Position numbers and translations under genes: made by a program
Shown: in pieces, positions 53,164 to 62,475 of the stretch
Position numbering within the stretch: position 1 is the first letter of the stretch
Layout of the letters: each line of letters opens with the position of its first letter
Source: Actinomycetospora lutea
GTDB taxonomy: Bacteria > Actinomycetota > Actinomycetes > Mycobacteriales > Pseudonocardiaceae
Direction: 5' to 3'
DNA: 64,000 nt
Assembly: GCF_028737205.1 (NCBI RefSeq)
Contig: NZ_JAQZAL010000004.1
Coordinates: forward strand, 186,001 to 250,000
Notes under the pieces: model-generated
Database searches by the model: none
Told to the model about the DNA's origin: nothing
Seen by the model: only the letters and a program-made list of their open reading frames with translations

Positions 53164-55112
53164 CCCCCGCGCGTGGGGGCGGCCTGCCGGCGCAGGTGGA
53201 CGCGGTCTGGAAGCTCGAGTCCGCCCGCATCGTCGCCGCCCTCACGCGGATGGTCCACGACGTGGGTCTGGCCGAGGAGCTCGCGCAGGACGCGCTGGTC
53301 GCGGCGCTGGAGCAGTGGCCGGCCGAGGGCGTGCCCGACAACCCCGGCGCCTGGCTGACCTCGGTCGCCAAGCGCCGCGCCGTCGACCACCTACGGCGCG
53401 CCGACCGGGCGGAGCGGGCGCGGACGGCACTCGCGGCGACCCCCGAGGCCGACGACGTCCCGGCCGACGAGGACGCCGACGTCCTGCGGCTGATGTTCCT
53501 GTCGTGCCACCCGGTGCTGCCGACCGCGGCCCGCCTCGCCCTGACCCTGCGGCTGCTCGGCGGCCTGTCCGTCGACGAGATCGCGCGGGCGTTCCTCGTC
53601 GACGCCGCCACCGTCGGGCGCCGCATCGCCGACGCCAAGCGCACCCTCGCGCAGGAGGGCGCCGCGTTCGCGATGCCCGACCGCGAGGAGCTGGCGGCGC
53701 GCCTGTCGTCGGTGCTCGAGGTGGTCTACCTCCTGTTCAACGAGGGCTACGCCGCGACCGCGGGGCACGACCTGCTGCGCCCGGACCTGTGCGGGCAGGC
53801 CCTCCGGCTCGGCCACCGGCTCGCCGCGCTCGCCCCGTCGGAGCCCGAGGTGCACGGGCTGCTCGCGCTGATGGAGCTGCAGGCCTCGCGCGCCGCGGCG
53901 CGGACCGGTCCGGCGGGCGAGCCGGTCCCGCTGCACGAGCAGGACCGCGGCCGCTGGGACCCGGTCCACGTGCGCCGCGGGTTCACCGCGATGCTGCGTG
54001 CGCGGGATCTGGGCGCGCGCGACCTCGGCGGAGCTCCGGGGCCCTACGTCCTGCAGGCCGCCATCGCCGTCTGCCACGCCCAGGCGCGGCGCGCGGAGGA
54101 CACCGACTGGGCCGCGATCGCCGCCCTCTACGACCGCCTCGCCGCCCAGCTGCCCACGCCCGTGGTGGCGCTCAACCGGGCCGTCGCCGTCGCCCGCGCC
54201 CGCGGACCCGCCGAGGGGCTCGCGCTGGTCGAGGCGCTGCGCGACGACCCCCGCCTGCGCGACTACCACCTGCTGCCCGGGGTGCGCGCCGACCTGCTCG
54301 CCCGGCTCGGGCGCGAGGCCGAGGCCCGCCGGGAGTACGCCCGCGCGGCCGCCCTGACGCGCAACGACGCCGAGCGCGCGTTCCTCGACGCGCGGGCGGC
54401 CGACCTGGTCGCCGCGCCGGCCGGACCCACGCTGGAGGAGGTCGCCGCGCGGTTCCTCGACGGGCTCGCCGCTCCCGCGCGCCGGGCCTACGGGCAGACG
54501 CTGCGCCGCCTCGTCCGCGGGCTCGGCGGCACGACGCCGCTCGCCGCGACGACGGCCGCCGACGTCGCCCGGGTGCTCACGACCTCGTGGGGCACCGCCG
54601 CGCCCGCCACGTGGAACCGCCACCGGGCGGCCGTGCGCTCCTTCGCGGCGTGGTGCGGGCGGCCCGAGCTGGCGTCGGACCTCGTCCGCCGGTCCTCCTC
54701 GTCGGTGCCGACGCCGCCCGTCACCCCGGACCGCGTGGCCGCGCTCTGCGACGACCCCGCCGTCCCCGTGCGCGAGCGCGCGCTGTGGTCGTTGCTGCAC
54801 GAGTCCGGCGCGCCGGTGCGGGCAGTGCTGGCGCTCGACGTCGGCGATCTCGACCGCGACGACCGCAGCACCCACGACCGCGCGGTGACGTGGCGCTCGC
54901 GCACCGCCCGCCTGCTCGAGGAGCTCCTCGCGGGCCGCGCGCGGGGACCGGTGTTCCTCGCCGACCGCCGCCCCGGCCCCGCGCGCACCCCGGAGCCGGC
55001 CGACCGCTGTCCCGACACGGGCCGCGCGCGCCTGTCCTACGAGCGCGCCGAGTACCTGTTCAAGCACTCCTCCGGCGGCGCCACCCTGCGCCGGCTGCGC
55101 GCGGGGCGGTGA
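53160..55112 (+). CDS. ECF42 sigma factor fused to a degenerate tyrosine-recombinase segment
   Basis: A 650-residue protein. Residues 1-415 are a complete ECF42 sigma factor: region 2 (AEELAQDALVAALEQWP and AWLTSVAKRRAVDHLRR), region 4 (LTLRLLGGLSVDEIARAFLV) and the DUF6596/TPR-like C-terminal part (LFNEGYAATAG, then DYHLLPGVRADLLARLG). Residues ~422-650 continue in frame with a tyrosine-recombinase core-binding domain (FLDGLAAPARRAYGQTLRRL, TWNRHRAAVRSFAAWCG) and a partial catalytic domain (GPVFLADRRPGPA, ARLSYERAEYLFKHSSGG). The active-site arginine of box I is not preserved, and the HxxR and Tyr boxes are missing. Normal ECF42 proteins end near residue 415. Confidence 0.85.
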   Translation: MTPARGGGLPAQVDAVWKLESARIVAALTRMVHDVGLAEELAQDALVAALEQWPAEGVPDNPGAWLTSVAKRRAVDHLRRADRAERARTALAATPEADDVPADEDADVLRLMFLSCHPVLPTAARLALTLRLLGGLSVDEIARAFLVDAATVGRRIADAKRTLAQEGAAFAMPDREELAARLSSVLEVVYLLFNEGYAATAGHDLLRPDLCGQALRLGHRLAALAPSEPEVHGLLALMELQASRAAARTGPAGEPVPLHEQDRGRWDPVHVRRGFTAMLRARDLGARDLGGAPGPYVLQAAIAVCHAQARRAEDTDWAAIAALYDRLAAQLPTPVVALNRAVAVARARGPAEGLALVEALRDDPRLRDYHLLPGVRADLLARLGREAEARREYARAAALTRNDAERAFLDARAADLVAAPAGPTLEEVAARFLDGLAAPARRAYGQTLRRLVRGLGGTTPLAATTAADVARVLTTSWGTAAPATWNRHRAAVRSFAAWCGRPELASDLVRRSSSSVPTPPVTPDRVAALCDDPAVPVRERALWSLLHESGAPVRAVLALDVGDLDRDDRSTHDRAVTWRSRTARLLEELLAGRARGPVFLADRRPGPARTPEPADRCPDTGRARLSYERAEYLFKHSSGGATLRRLRAGR

Positions 55113-55439
55113 GCCCGGTCCGGCCGCGGCGACGGCCTTCTCCGACCACGGGGCGCCGACGTCCAGCTCGACGTCGGTCGGCGGTTGTCCTGCGCCCGAC
55201 GACGCCCTGGCGGGCCTGCTCGACCCGGAGCTGCCCGACGGCCACCGCTTCGTCCCGACCCCACCCCGCGTCCGCCACTCCGGCGTGTCGTGCCACCGAG
55301 GATGTGGCGATCCTGGCGTCACACGCCAGCGATGCCGCATCGCTCGCACCGCCGAGACGTCCCCTCCGAACCCGATCAAGGGCCGGGATCACCCCCGCCG
55401 GGCGGGTGCGCCGGGCCCGACGCCCCTACCGTGGAGAGC
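55113..55439 (+). other. Intergenic interval between the ECF42 fusion and menD
   Basis: About 330 bases with no supported gene. One frame holds a short coding-like string (DDALAGLLDPELPDGHRFVP, near 55197-55260) without a start or ribosome-binding site, perhaps a gene fragment left with the recombinase remnant. The right end contains a leaderless-type context (CTACCGTGG) that may start the menD transcript. Confidence 0.4.
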
Positions 55440-57167
55440 GTGTTCCCCTCGACCGCGCAGGCCCACGTCGTCGTCGACGAGTGGGTGCGGGCCGGGGTGA
55501 CCGACGCGGTCGCGTGCCCGGGCTCGCGCAACGCGCCGCTGCTCGTCGCCCTCGACGCCGCCGACCGCGACGGGCGCCTGCGCCTCCACGTCCGCATCGA
55601 CGAGCGCGGCGCGGGCTTCCTCGCGGTGGGCCTCGGCGCGGTGTCCGGGCGGGTGGTCCCCGTCGTCGTGACCTCCGGCACGGCCGTCGCGAACCTGCAC
55701 CCCGCCGTCCTCGAGGCCTCGCGGGCCGGTGTCGGGCTCCTCGTGGTCAGCGCCGACCGGCCCGTCGAGCTCGTCGACAGCGGCGCGAACCAGACCATCG
55801 ACCAGGCCGGCCTGTTCGGCGAGGCCGCTCGGGCCTCGATCACCATGCCCGTCGCCGAGGACCGCGCCGGCGCCGCGCGCACCTGGCGCGCGGTCGTGGC
55901 GCGCGCCCTCGACCGCGCCGCCGGCACGAGCGGCGGCGACCCGGGCCCCGTGCAGCTCAACGTGCCCCTGCGCGAGCCGCTGCTCGACCCCGCCGACGAC
56001 GCCCCCGGCGAGCCCGACCCCACGCTCGCGGGCCGCGCCGACGCGGCCCCGTGGACGCGCACGATCGCCGCGCCGCCGACGTCGGTGCTCGCCCCGCTGC
56101 CGCTGCGCGCCGGGGCCCGCACGCTCGTCGTCGCCGGCTACGGCGGCGCCGCGGTGCCCGCCGGGACCCGCCTGCCCGAGGGCGTGCCGGTGATCGCCGA
56201 GCCCACCTCGCCGCTGTGGTCGGACGCGCAGGGCGGGCGGGTGCTGCACGCCGGCACGTGGGTGCTCCCGGCCGCGCTCGACGGGCTGCGCGACGACCTG
56301 CGCCCCGAGCAGGTCGTCGTCCTGGGCCGCCCGACCCTGCACCGCTCGATCTCCCGGCTGCTCGCCGACCCGGGCATCGAGGTCCTCGCGGTGCCCGCGA
56401 TCGCCCCGACCGGCGGGCGACCCCGGCCGGGGTGGACCGATGTGGCCGGCGCCGTCTCCGCCGTCGGCGCGCTGCCCGACCCGGACGACTGGAAGCCCGA
56501 CCTCCACTTCGCCCGCGCCTGGGCCGAGGCGTCGCAGCGGGCCGCCGCGGTGATCGCCGCCGACCCCGGCGAGGACGGCCCCGCGCTCGCCGCGGCCACC
56601 GTCGCCGCGCTCCCCTCCGGTGCCCACCTCGTGGTCGGCTCGTCGGCCCCGATCCGCGACGTCGCGCTGGCCGCCGTCCCGCGCGGCGACGTCACCGTGC
56701 ACTCCGCGCGCGGCGTCTCCGGCATCGACGGCGCGGTCTCGCTGGCCGTCGGCGTCTCGCTCGGGCACCGGGGGCCGACCTACGCGCTGCTCGGCGACCT
56801 CACGTTCCTCCACGACACCAACGGCCTGCTCGTCGGCCCGGAGGAGCCCCGGGGCGAGCTGACCGTCGTGGTGGCCAACGACGACGGCGGCGGGATCTTC
56901 ACCACCCTCGAGCAGGGTGCCCCGCGGTACGCCGCGGCGTTCGAGCGGGTCTTCGGCACCCCGCACGGCACCGACCTCGCCTCGCTCTGCGCCGCCCACC
57001 ACGTGCTCCACCGGCGGGCGACGCCCGCGGAGCTCGCGGACGCGCTGACCCCCACGGGGCGGCCGGGCACCCGGGTGGTGGAGGTGGCCATCGACCGGAG
57101 CACCCGGCGTGCGGCGGGCGAACGCTCCGCCGCCGCCGTCCGCGAGGCCCTCAGCGCCGCGGACTAG
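55440..57167 (+). CDS. menD: 2-succinyl-5-enolpyruvyl-6-hydroxy-3-cyclohexene-1-carboxylate synthase
   Basis: A 575-residue thiamine-diphosphate enzyme of menaquinone synthesis joining 2-oxoglutarate and isochorismate. It begins FPSTAQAHVVVDEWVRAGV and contains VACPGSRNAPL, IDERGAGFLAVGLG and RPVELVDSGANQTIDQ. The ThDP-binding part has GVSGIDGAVSLAVGVSLG, LLGDLTFLHDTNGLL and VVANDDGGGIFTTL. GTG 55440 matches the family N-terminus; GTG 55431 three codons earlier may be the actual leaderless start. MenA is encoded 5 kb away. Confidence 0.94.
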   Translation: MFPSTAQAHVVVDEWVRAGVTDAVACPGSRNAPLLVALDAADRDGRLRLHVRIDERGAGFLAVGLGAVSGRVVPVVVTSGTAVANLHPAVLEASRAGVGLLVVSADRPVELVDSGANQTIDQAGLFGEAARASITMPVAEDRAGAARTWRAVVARALDRAAGTSGGDPGPVQLNVPLREPLLDPADDAPGEPDPTLAGRADAAPWTRTIAAPPTSVLAPLPLRAGARTLVVAGYGGAAVPAGTRLPEGVPVIAEPTSPLWSDAQGGRVLHAGTWVLPAALDGLRDDLRPEQVVVLGRPTLHRSISRLLADPGIEVLAVPAIAPTGGRPRPGWTDVAGAVSAVGALPDPDDWKPDLHFARAWAEASQRAAAVIAADPGEDGPALAAATVAALPSGAHLVVGSSAPIRDVALAAVPRGDVTVHSARGVSGIDGAVSLAVGVSLGHRGPTYALLGDLTFLHDTNGLLVGPEEPRGELTVVVANDDGGGIFTTLEQGAPRYAAAFERVFGTPHGTDLASLCAAHHVLHRRATPAELADALTPTGRPGTRVVEVAIDRSTRRAAGERSAAAVREALSAAD

Positions 57168-57193
57168 CGACCGGGCCGTGTGCGCCACGGGTG

Positions 57194-57214
57194 GACCGGG
57201 ACAGTGACCCGGTC
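57194..57214 (+). terminator. Putative hairpin terminator after menD
   Basis: GACCGGG and CCCGGTC form a perfect 7-bp stem with a 7-base loop, 27 bases after the menD stop and before the Mrp operon. No T-tract follows. Confidence 0.45.
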
Positions 57215-57302
57215 GTCTCCGCACGCGGTCACCACGGACGATCAGGAATGATGCAGCCGCCTCGGGCGGGGCGACCACGGCGACGACGGGAGTGCGGCAG
57301 GC

Positions 57303-60158
57303 GTGCTGGTGCTGGTGGTGGCGCACGCGGTGGCGGCGCTGGCCGCGCCCGCGCTCGTCCGGGTGCTCGACCGGCGCGCGTTCCTCGTGCTCGCGCTCGT
57401 CCCGGCGGCCGCCTTCGCGTGGATCCTCGCCCAGCTCCCCGGGGGGGTCGTCGCCGGGATGCCGGTCGAGGAGCAGGTGTCCTGGATCCCGGCCCTCGGG
57501 ATCGACATCGCGATGCGCCTCGACGCGCTCGCGGCCACGGTGTCGCTGCTGGTCACCGGGGTCGGCGCGCTCGTGCTCCTGTACTGCGCGCGGTACTTCC
57601 CGGCCGGGGCCCGCGGGCTCGGGCGCTTCGCCGGCGTCCTCACGGCCTTCGCCGGCGCGATGCTCGCGCTCGTCTGGTCGAACGACGTGTTCGTGCTCTA
57701 CGTGTGCTGGGAGCTCACGACCGTCTTCTCGTTCCTGCTCGTCGGCCACGACGCGACCAAGCGGGCGAGCCGCGCGGCGGCCGTGCAGGCGCTCGTCGTC
57801 ACCGCCGCGGGCGGGCTGACGATGCTCGTCGGGCTGGTGGTCCTCGCCGAGGCCGCCGGGACGTCCCGGCTCTCCGACCTCGTCGCCTACTTCACCGGCC
57901 CCGCGGCCACCCCCGCGGCGCTGACCGCCGGCGTCGTCTGCGTGCTCGTCGGGGCGATCACCAAGTCCGCGCTCGTCCCGTTCCACTTCTGGCTGCCCTC
58001 GGCGATGGCGGCCCCGACGCCGGTCAGCGCCTACCTGCACGCCGCGGCCATGGTGAAGGCCGGCGTCTACCTCGTGCTGCGCCTCGCCCCGGGGCTCGCC
58101 GACGTCGAGCCCTGGCGCCCGCTGGTCGCCACGCTCGCGGTCACGACCATGCTGCTGGGCGGCATCCAGGCCCTGCGCCAGCACGACCTCAAGCTCGTCC
58201 TCGCGCACGGCACCGTGTCGCAGCTCGGGTTCATGGTGCTGCTCGCCGGGGCCGGCACCCGGGACGCGGCGCTCGCGGCGCTCGGCCTGGTCGTGGCCCA
58301 CGCGCTGTTCAAGGCCTGCCTGTTCCTCGTCGTCGGCGTCATCGACCGCCGTGCCGGCACCCGTGACCTGCGCGAGCTCTCCGGCCTCGGGCGCCGGGCC
58401 CCGGTGCTGGCCACCGCCGGCGTCCTGGGTGCGGCGTCGATGGCGGGGCTGCCGCCGCTGCTGGGGTTCGTCACCAAGGAGGGCGCCTTCGAGGCGTTCC
58501 TGCACGACGCCTACGGGCCGGCGGCCGTGCCGCTGCTCGTGCTCGTGGTGCTCGGGTCGGTGCTCACCGTCGGCTACAGCACGCGGTTCGTCTGGGGCGC
58601 GTTCTGGCGCAAGCCGGGCGTCGAGGAGGTGCGCTGGCAGGCGCCGGGCGTCCTGTTCTCTGCGGCGCCCGTCCTGCTCGGCATCGGCGGGCTCGTCGCG
58701 GGCTTCGGGGTCTCGGGCCTCGCGCCCCTGCTCCTGCCCTACGCCGACACGCTGCCCGTGACCTACCCGGTGCTCTTCGAGCTGGCGCTGATCCCCTCGC
58801 TCGGGCTCGCGCTGGGCCTCTCGGTGCTCGCCGTGGCGCTGGGCTTCGTGGTCGGCCTGCCGCGGGTCAGCGCGCGCCTGACCGCCCGCCACCCGCTGGC
58901 CGGGGTCCGCGCGGAGATCACGTGGCGCGGGGTCGTCCACGCCCTGGAGAACACCTCGCTGCGCGTCACCGCGCTCACCCAGCGCGGGTCGCTGCCGTGG
59001 ATCCTCTCGACCGTCTTCGCGGTCCTGGTGATCGGTCCGGGCCTGGTGCTGCTGGTCGGGCCCGAGCTCGGCGAGGTCCGGATCGACCGGCTCGCGGACT
59101 CGCCGTTCCAGGTGCTCGCGGCCGTCATCGGTGCCGCGTGCGCGATCGTCGCCACCCGCGTGCGCCGGCGGCTCGGAGCCGTCCTCATCGTCGGCGGCGT
59201 CGGGTACGCGACCGCACTGATCTTCGCGCTCGCGGGGGCGCCCGACGTCGCGCTCACCCAGGCCCTGGTCGAGACGGCGACGCTCGTGGTCGTCGTGCTC
59301 GTCCTGCGCACGCTGCCGCGCGACATCGCCGACCGCGACACCCCGCGCCGGCGCGTGCGGCGCCTCATCGTCGCGGTGCCGGTCGGGCTGCTGATGGCCG
59401 GGCTCGGGGCGGTCGCCCTCGCCGCCCGCAACGCGCCCGCCGTGTCGGCGGCGTACCCCGCCCAGGCCTACGGCTTCGGGGCCGGGGCGAACGTCGTCAA
59501 CGTGACCCTGGTCGACATCCGCGCCTGGGACACGATGGGCGAGCTGTCGGTGATCGTCGCCGCCGCCACCGGCGTCGCCAGCCTCGTGTTCCTGCACCGC
59601 CGCTCGGGTGCGCCGCCCCGCGGCGAGCCCCAGCCCGTGGTCACCCCGACCACGCGGGCCGGCGGCTGGCTGCGGTCGGCCCGCCGCGGCGACGACGACC
59701 GCGTACTGCTGCTCGAGGTGGTCACCCGCCTGGTCTTCCCGACGATGATGGTCGTCTCCCTGTACTTCCTGTTCGCCGGCCACAACGCGCCCGGCGGCGG
59801 GTTCGCGGGCGGGCTCGTGGCGGGCCTGTCGCTCGTCGTGCGCTACGTCGCGGGCGGACGCTACGAGCTCGGCGAGGCGGTGCCGGTGGACGCCGGCGTG
59901 CTGCTCGGGCTCGGGCTGCTCTTCGCCGGCGGCACCGGGGTCGGGGCGCTGCTGCTCGGCGGCGAGGTCCTGCAGACCGCGGTCGTCGAGGCGACCCTCC
60001 CGGTGCTCGGGGACGTCAAGTTCGTGACCTCGCTGATCTTCGACATCGGCGTCTACCTGGTCGTCGTCGGGCTCGTGCTCGACGTGCTGCGCAGCCTCGG
60101 CGCGGAGCTCGACCGACGGCGCGCCGCCGCCGTGACACGGCAGGAGGTGCCGTCGTGA
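57303..60158 (+). CDS. mnhA: Na+/H+ antiporter subunit A fused to subunit B (MrpAB)
   Basis: A 951-residue, largely membrane protein, the biggest subunit of the Mrp-type cation/proton antiporter. The first ~500 residues are the NuoL-like ion-pumping part (YVCWELTTVFSFLLVGHD, LVPFHFWLPSAMAAPTPVSA, HGTVSQLGFMVLLAGAGTRD). The next part is the MrpA-specific C-terminus (APDVALTQALVETATLVVVV). From about residue 800 an MrpB domain follows (VVSLYFLFAGHNAPGGGFAG). GTG 57303 is used. The operon therefore needs no separate mnhB gene, and none is found. Confidence 0.93.
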   Translation: MLVLVVAHAVAALAAPALVRVLDRRAFLVLALVPAAAFAWILAQLPGGVVAGMPVEEQVSWIPALGIDIAMRLDALAATVSLLVTGVGALVLLYCARYFPAGARGLGRFAGVLTAFAGAMLALVWSNDVFVLYVCWELTTVFSFLLVGHDATKRASRAAAVQALVVTAAGGLTMLVGLVVLAEAAGTSRLSDLVAYFTGPAATPAALTAGVVCVLVGAITKSALVPFHFWLPSAMAAPTPVSAYLHAAAMVKAGVYLVLRLAPGLADVEPWRPLVATLAVTTMLLGGIQALRQHDLKLVLAHGTVSQLGFMVLLAGAGTRDAALAALGLVVAHALFKACLFLVVGVIDRRAGTRDLRELSGLGRRAPVLATAGVLGAASMAGLPPLLGFVTKEGAFEAFLHDAYGPAAVPLLVLVVLGSVLTVGYSTRFVWGAFWRKPGVEEVRWQAPGVLFSAAPVLLGIGGLVAGFGVSGLAPLLLPYADTLPVTYPVLFELALIPSLGLALGLSVLAVALGFVVGLPRVSARLTARHPLAGVRAEITWRGVVHALENTSLRVTALTQRGSLPWILSTVFAVLVIGPGLVLLVGPELGEVRIDRLADSPFQVLAAVIGAACAIVATRVRRRLGAVLIVGGVGYATALIFALAGAPDVALTQALVETATLVVVVLVLRTLPRDIADRDTPRRRVRRLIVAVPVGLLMAGLGAVALAARNAPAVSAAYPAQAYGFGAGANVVNVTLVDIRAWDTMGELSVIVAAATGVASLVFLHRRSGAPPRGEPQPVVTPTTRAGGWLRSARRGDDDRVLLLEVVTRLVFPTMMVVSLYFLFAGHNAPGGGFAGGLVAGLSLVVRYVAGGRYELGEAVPVDAGVLLGLGLLFAGGTGVGALLLGGEVLQTAVVEATLPVLGDVKFVTSLIFDIGVYLVVVGLVLDVLRSLGAELDRRRAAAVTRQEVPS

Positions 60159-60661
60159 CCTCGCCGATCGTGCTGCTCGCCCTCATCGGGGTGCTCTACG
60201 CCGCGGGCGTCTACCTGATCCTCGAGCGCAGCCTCACGCGCGTCCTGCTGGGCATCCTGGTGCTCGGCAACGCCACCAACGTGCTCGTCATCGTGGCCGG
60301 GGGCCGCGCGGGCGCCCCGCCGCTCGTCGGCACGGCGCCGGAGGCGGAGATGAGCGACGCGCTGGTCCAGGCCCTGGTGCTCACCGCGATCGTCATCACC
60401 CTGGGCGTGACGGCGTTCCTGCTGGCCCTCATTCACCGCACCTGGACCCTCGAGCGCGAGGACGACCTCACCGAGGACGTCGAGGACCGCTCGGTGCGCC
60501 GGCGCCTCGAGCGGGGGGAGCAGGAGGACGAGGAGGAACTCGACACCACCGGGTGCGAGAACACCTCGGACACCGACCCCGAGGACCCCGACGACCAGGA
60601 CGCCGGGTCCGCGCCCGCCCCCGCCCGGGCCACGACCGCCGCCGGGGAGGCCACCCGATGA
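60155..60661 (+). CDS. mnhC: Na+/H+ antiporter subunit C
   Basis: A 168-residue NuoK-like subunit with three helices (LLALIGVLYAAGVYLILERS, LGILVLGNATNVLVIVAG and LVLTAIVITLGVTAFLLALI). The motif DALVQALVLTAIVI is typical of MrpC. An unusually long, very acidic tail of ~60 residues (EQEDEEELD, then DTDPEDPDDQD) follows the last helix. GTG 60155 overlaps the mnhA stop. Confidence 0.92.
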   Translation: MTSPIVLLALIGVLYAAGVYLILERSLTRVLLGILVLGNATNVLVIVAGGRAGAPPLVGTAPEAEMSDALVQALVLTAIVITLGVTAFLLALIHRTWTLEREDDLTEDVEDRSVRRRLERGEQEDEEELDTTGCENTSDTDPEDPDDQDAGSAPAPARATTAAGEATR

Positions 60662-62475
60662 ACCCCGGGTCCAGCCTGCTCGCCACCATCATCCCGCTGC
60701 CGGTGCTGCTGCCGCTGCTCGGTGCGGGCGCGACGCTCGTGCTCTCCCGGCGCCCGACGCTGCAGCGCGCGCTCTCGGTGGTCGTCCTCGCGGTCGTGGT
60801 GGTCATCGCCGCGCTGCTGCTCGTCGCGGCCGTGCAGAACGGGCCGATCGTCGTGACGGTCGGGTCGTGGCCGGTGCCGCTGGGCATCACGCTCGTGGTC
60901 GACCCGCTCTCGGCGCTGATGCTGCTCACGTCGATGACGGTGACGCTCGCCGTGCTCGTCTACGCGATCGGCCAGGGCGTCTACGACCGCGACGAGGCCA
61001 CGCCGATCACGATCTTCCACCCGACCTATCTCGTGCTCGCGGCGGGCGTCGCCAACGCGTTCCTGTCCGGGGACCTGTTCAACCTCTACGTGGGGTTCGA
61101 GGTCCTGCTCATGGCGAGCTACGTGCTGCTGACCCTGGGCGGGAGCCGCTCGCGGGTGCGCGCCGGCATCACCTACGTCGTCGTCAACGTGGTGTCTTCG
61201 CTGGTCTTCCTCGTCGGCATCGCGCTGGTCTACGCCGCGGTCGGGACGCTGAACCTCGCGCAGATCTCCCTGCGCATGGAGCAGGTGCCCCCGGGCACGG
61301 CGCTCGCGATCCACCTCGTGCTGCTCACGGCGTTCGGCATCAAGGCCGCGGTCTTCCCGCTCTCGGCGTGGCTGCCCGACAGCTACCCGACCGCCGCCGC
61401 CCCGGTCACCGCGGTGTTCGCCGGCCTGCTCACCAAGGTCGGCGTCTACTCGATCATCCGCACCGAGACGCTGATCTTCCCGGACTCGGAGGTCACGCAG
61501 ACGATCCTGCTCGTGGCCGCCGGGCTGACCATGGTGATCGGGGCGCTCGGCGCGATCGCGCAGGCCGACATCAAGCGGATCCTGTCGTTCACGCTGGTCA
61601 GCCACATCGGCTACATGATCTTCGGGATCGCGCTCGCGACGCCGCTCGGCGTGGCCGGTGCCGTGTTCTACGTCGTCCACCACATCACCGTGCAGGCCAC
61701 GCTGTTCTGCGTGGTGGGCCTCATCGAGGGGGTCGGCGGCTCGACGTCGGTGACCCGCCTGGGCGGGCTGATGAGGGCCTCGCCGGTGCTCGCCGTGCTG
61801 TGGTTCGTGCCGGCGATCAACCTCGGCGGCATCCCGCCGCTGTCGGGCTTCGTGGGCAAGCTCGGGCTGGTCCAGGCCGGCGTCGTCGACGGCTCCGCGC
61901 TCGCGTGGATCCTCGTGGCCGTCGCGGTGCTGACCAGCCTGCTGACGCTCTACGCGGTCACCAAGGTCTGGGTGCTCGCGTTCTGGCGCCCGGCCGAGCA
62001 GATCCCGGTCCCGGAGGTGCCGGACGAGACCGCCGAGAGCGAGGACGAGTACGGCGACGAGGACGAGGAGGACGGCGCCGGCCGGCCCTCCCGCGACGGC
62101 GGCCTGCCCGGCGCCCCCGCGCCGCGGACGGGCACCCTCACCGGGGTGCGTGCCGGCACGGCGCGCACCATCGCGCGCCAGGAGGCGAACACCGGCGCCG
62201 AGGTCGACTGGCCGGTCGCCCGCCTCGCCCCCGCCGACGGCGCCCCGATGCTCAGCGGCCGGCTCCTGGGCGCCCCGGGCGAGCGGGTGTCGAGCCGGCT
62301 GCCCAAGGTCATGGCCGGCGCCACGGGCGCGCTGGTCGCCCTCGGGCTCTCCCTGACCGTGGTCGCGGGCCCGCTCTACGCGGTCGCCGACCAGGCCGCC
62401 GACGACCTCGTCGCGCGCACCCCATACATCCAGGCCGTGTTCGCCCAGACCGTCGACGACCGGGTGGCGCGATGA
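60658..62475 (+). CDS. mnhD: Na+/H+ antiporter subunit D
   Basis: A 605-residue NuoM/N-like ion-pumping subunit with about fourteen helices. Conserved blocks are SGDLFNLYVGFEVLLMASYV, AAVFPLSAWLPDSYPTAAAP and ADIKRILSFTLVSHIGYMIF, with charged residues in the membrane (Glu in GFEVLL, Lys in DIKRIL). Between the last two helices is a ~100-residue hydrophilic insert with a strongly acidic string (ESEDEYGDEDEEDGAG), absent from most homologues. ATG 60658 overlaps the mnhC stop. Confidence 0.93.
   Translation: MNPGSSLLATIIPLPVLLPLLGAGATLVLSRRPTLQRALSVVVLAVVVVIAALLLVAAVQNGPIVVTVGSWPVPLGITLVVDPLSALMLLTSMTVTLAVLVYAIGQGVYDRDEATPITIFHPTYLVLAAGVANAFLSGDLFNLYVGFEVLLMASYVLLTLGGSRSRVRAGITYVVVNVVSSLVFLVGIALVYAAVGTLNLAQISLRMEQVPPGTALAIHLVLLTAFGIKAAVFPLSAWLPDSYPTAAAPVTAVFAGLLTKVGVYSIIRTETLIFPDSEVTQTILLVAAGLTMVIGALGAIAQADIKRILSFTLVSHIGYMIFGIALATPLGVAGAVFYVVHHITVQATLFCVVGLIEGVGGSTSVTRLGGLMRASPVLAVLWFVPAINLGGIPPLSGFVGKLGLVQAGVVDGSALAWILVAVAVLTSLLTLYAVTKVWVLAFWRPAEQIPVPEVPDETAESEDEYGDEDEEDGAGRPSRDGGLPGAPAPRTGTLTGVRAGTARTIARQEANTGAEVDWPVARLAPADGAPMLSGRLLGAPGERVSSRLPKVMAGATGALVALGLSLTVVAGPLYAVADQAADDLVARTPYIQAVFAQTVDDRVAR

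Noticed and set aside
55037-55392. Minus-strand genes overlapping the end of the ECF42 fusion
   Set aside because: Arg/Gly-rich frames without ribosome-binding sites or recognisable motifs; best seen as antisense shadows.
61950-62324. Separate gene in the acidic insert of mnhD (minus strand)
   Set aside because: No start signal or domain; the plus-strand frame runs unbroken through the insert into the last conserved helix of subunit D.
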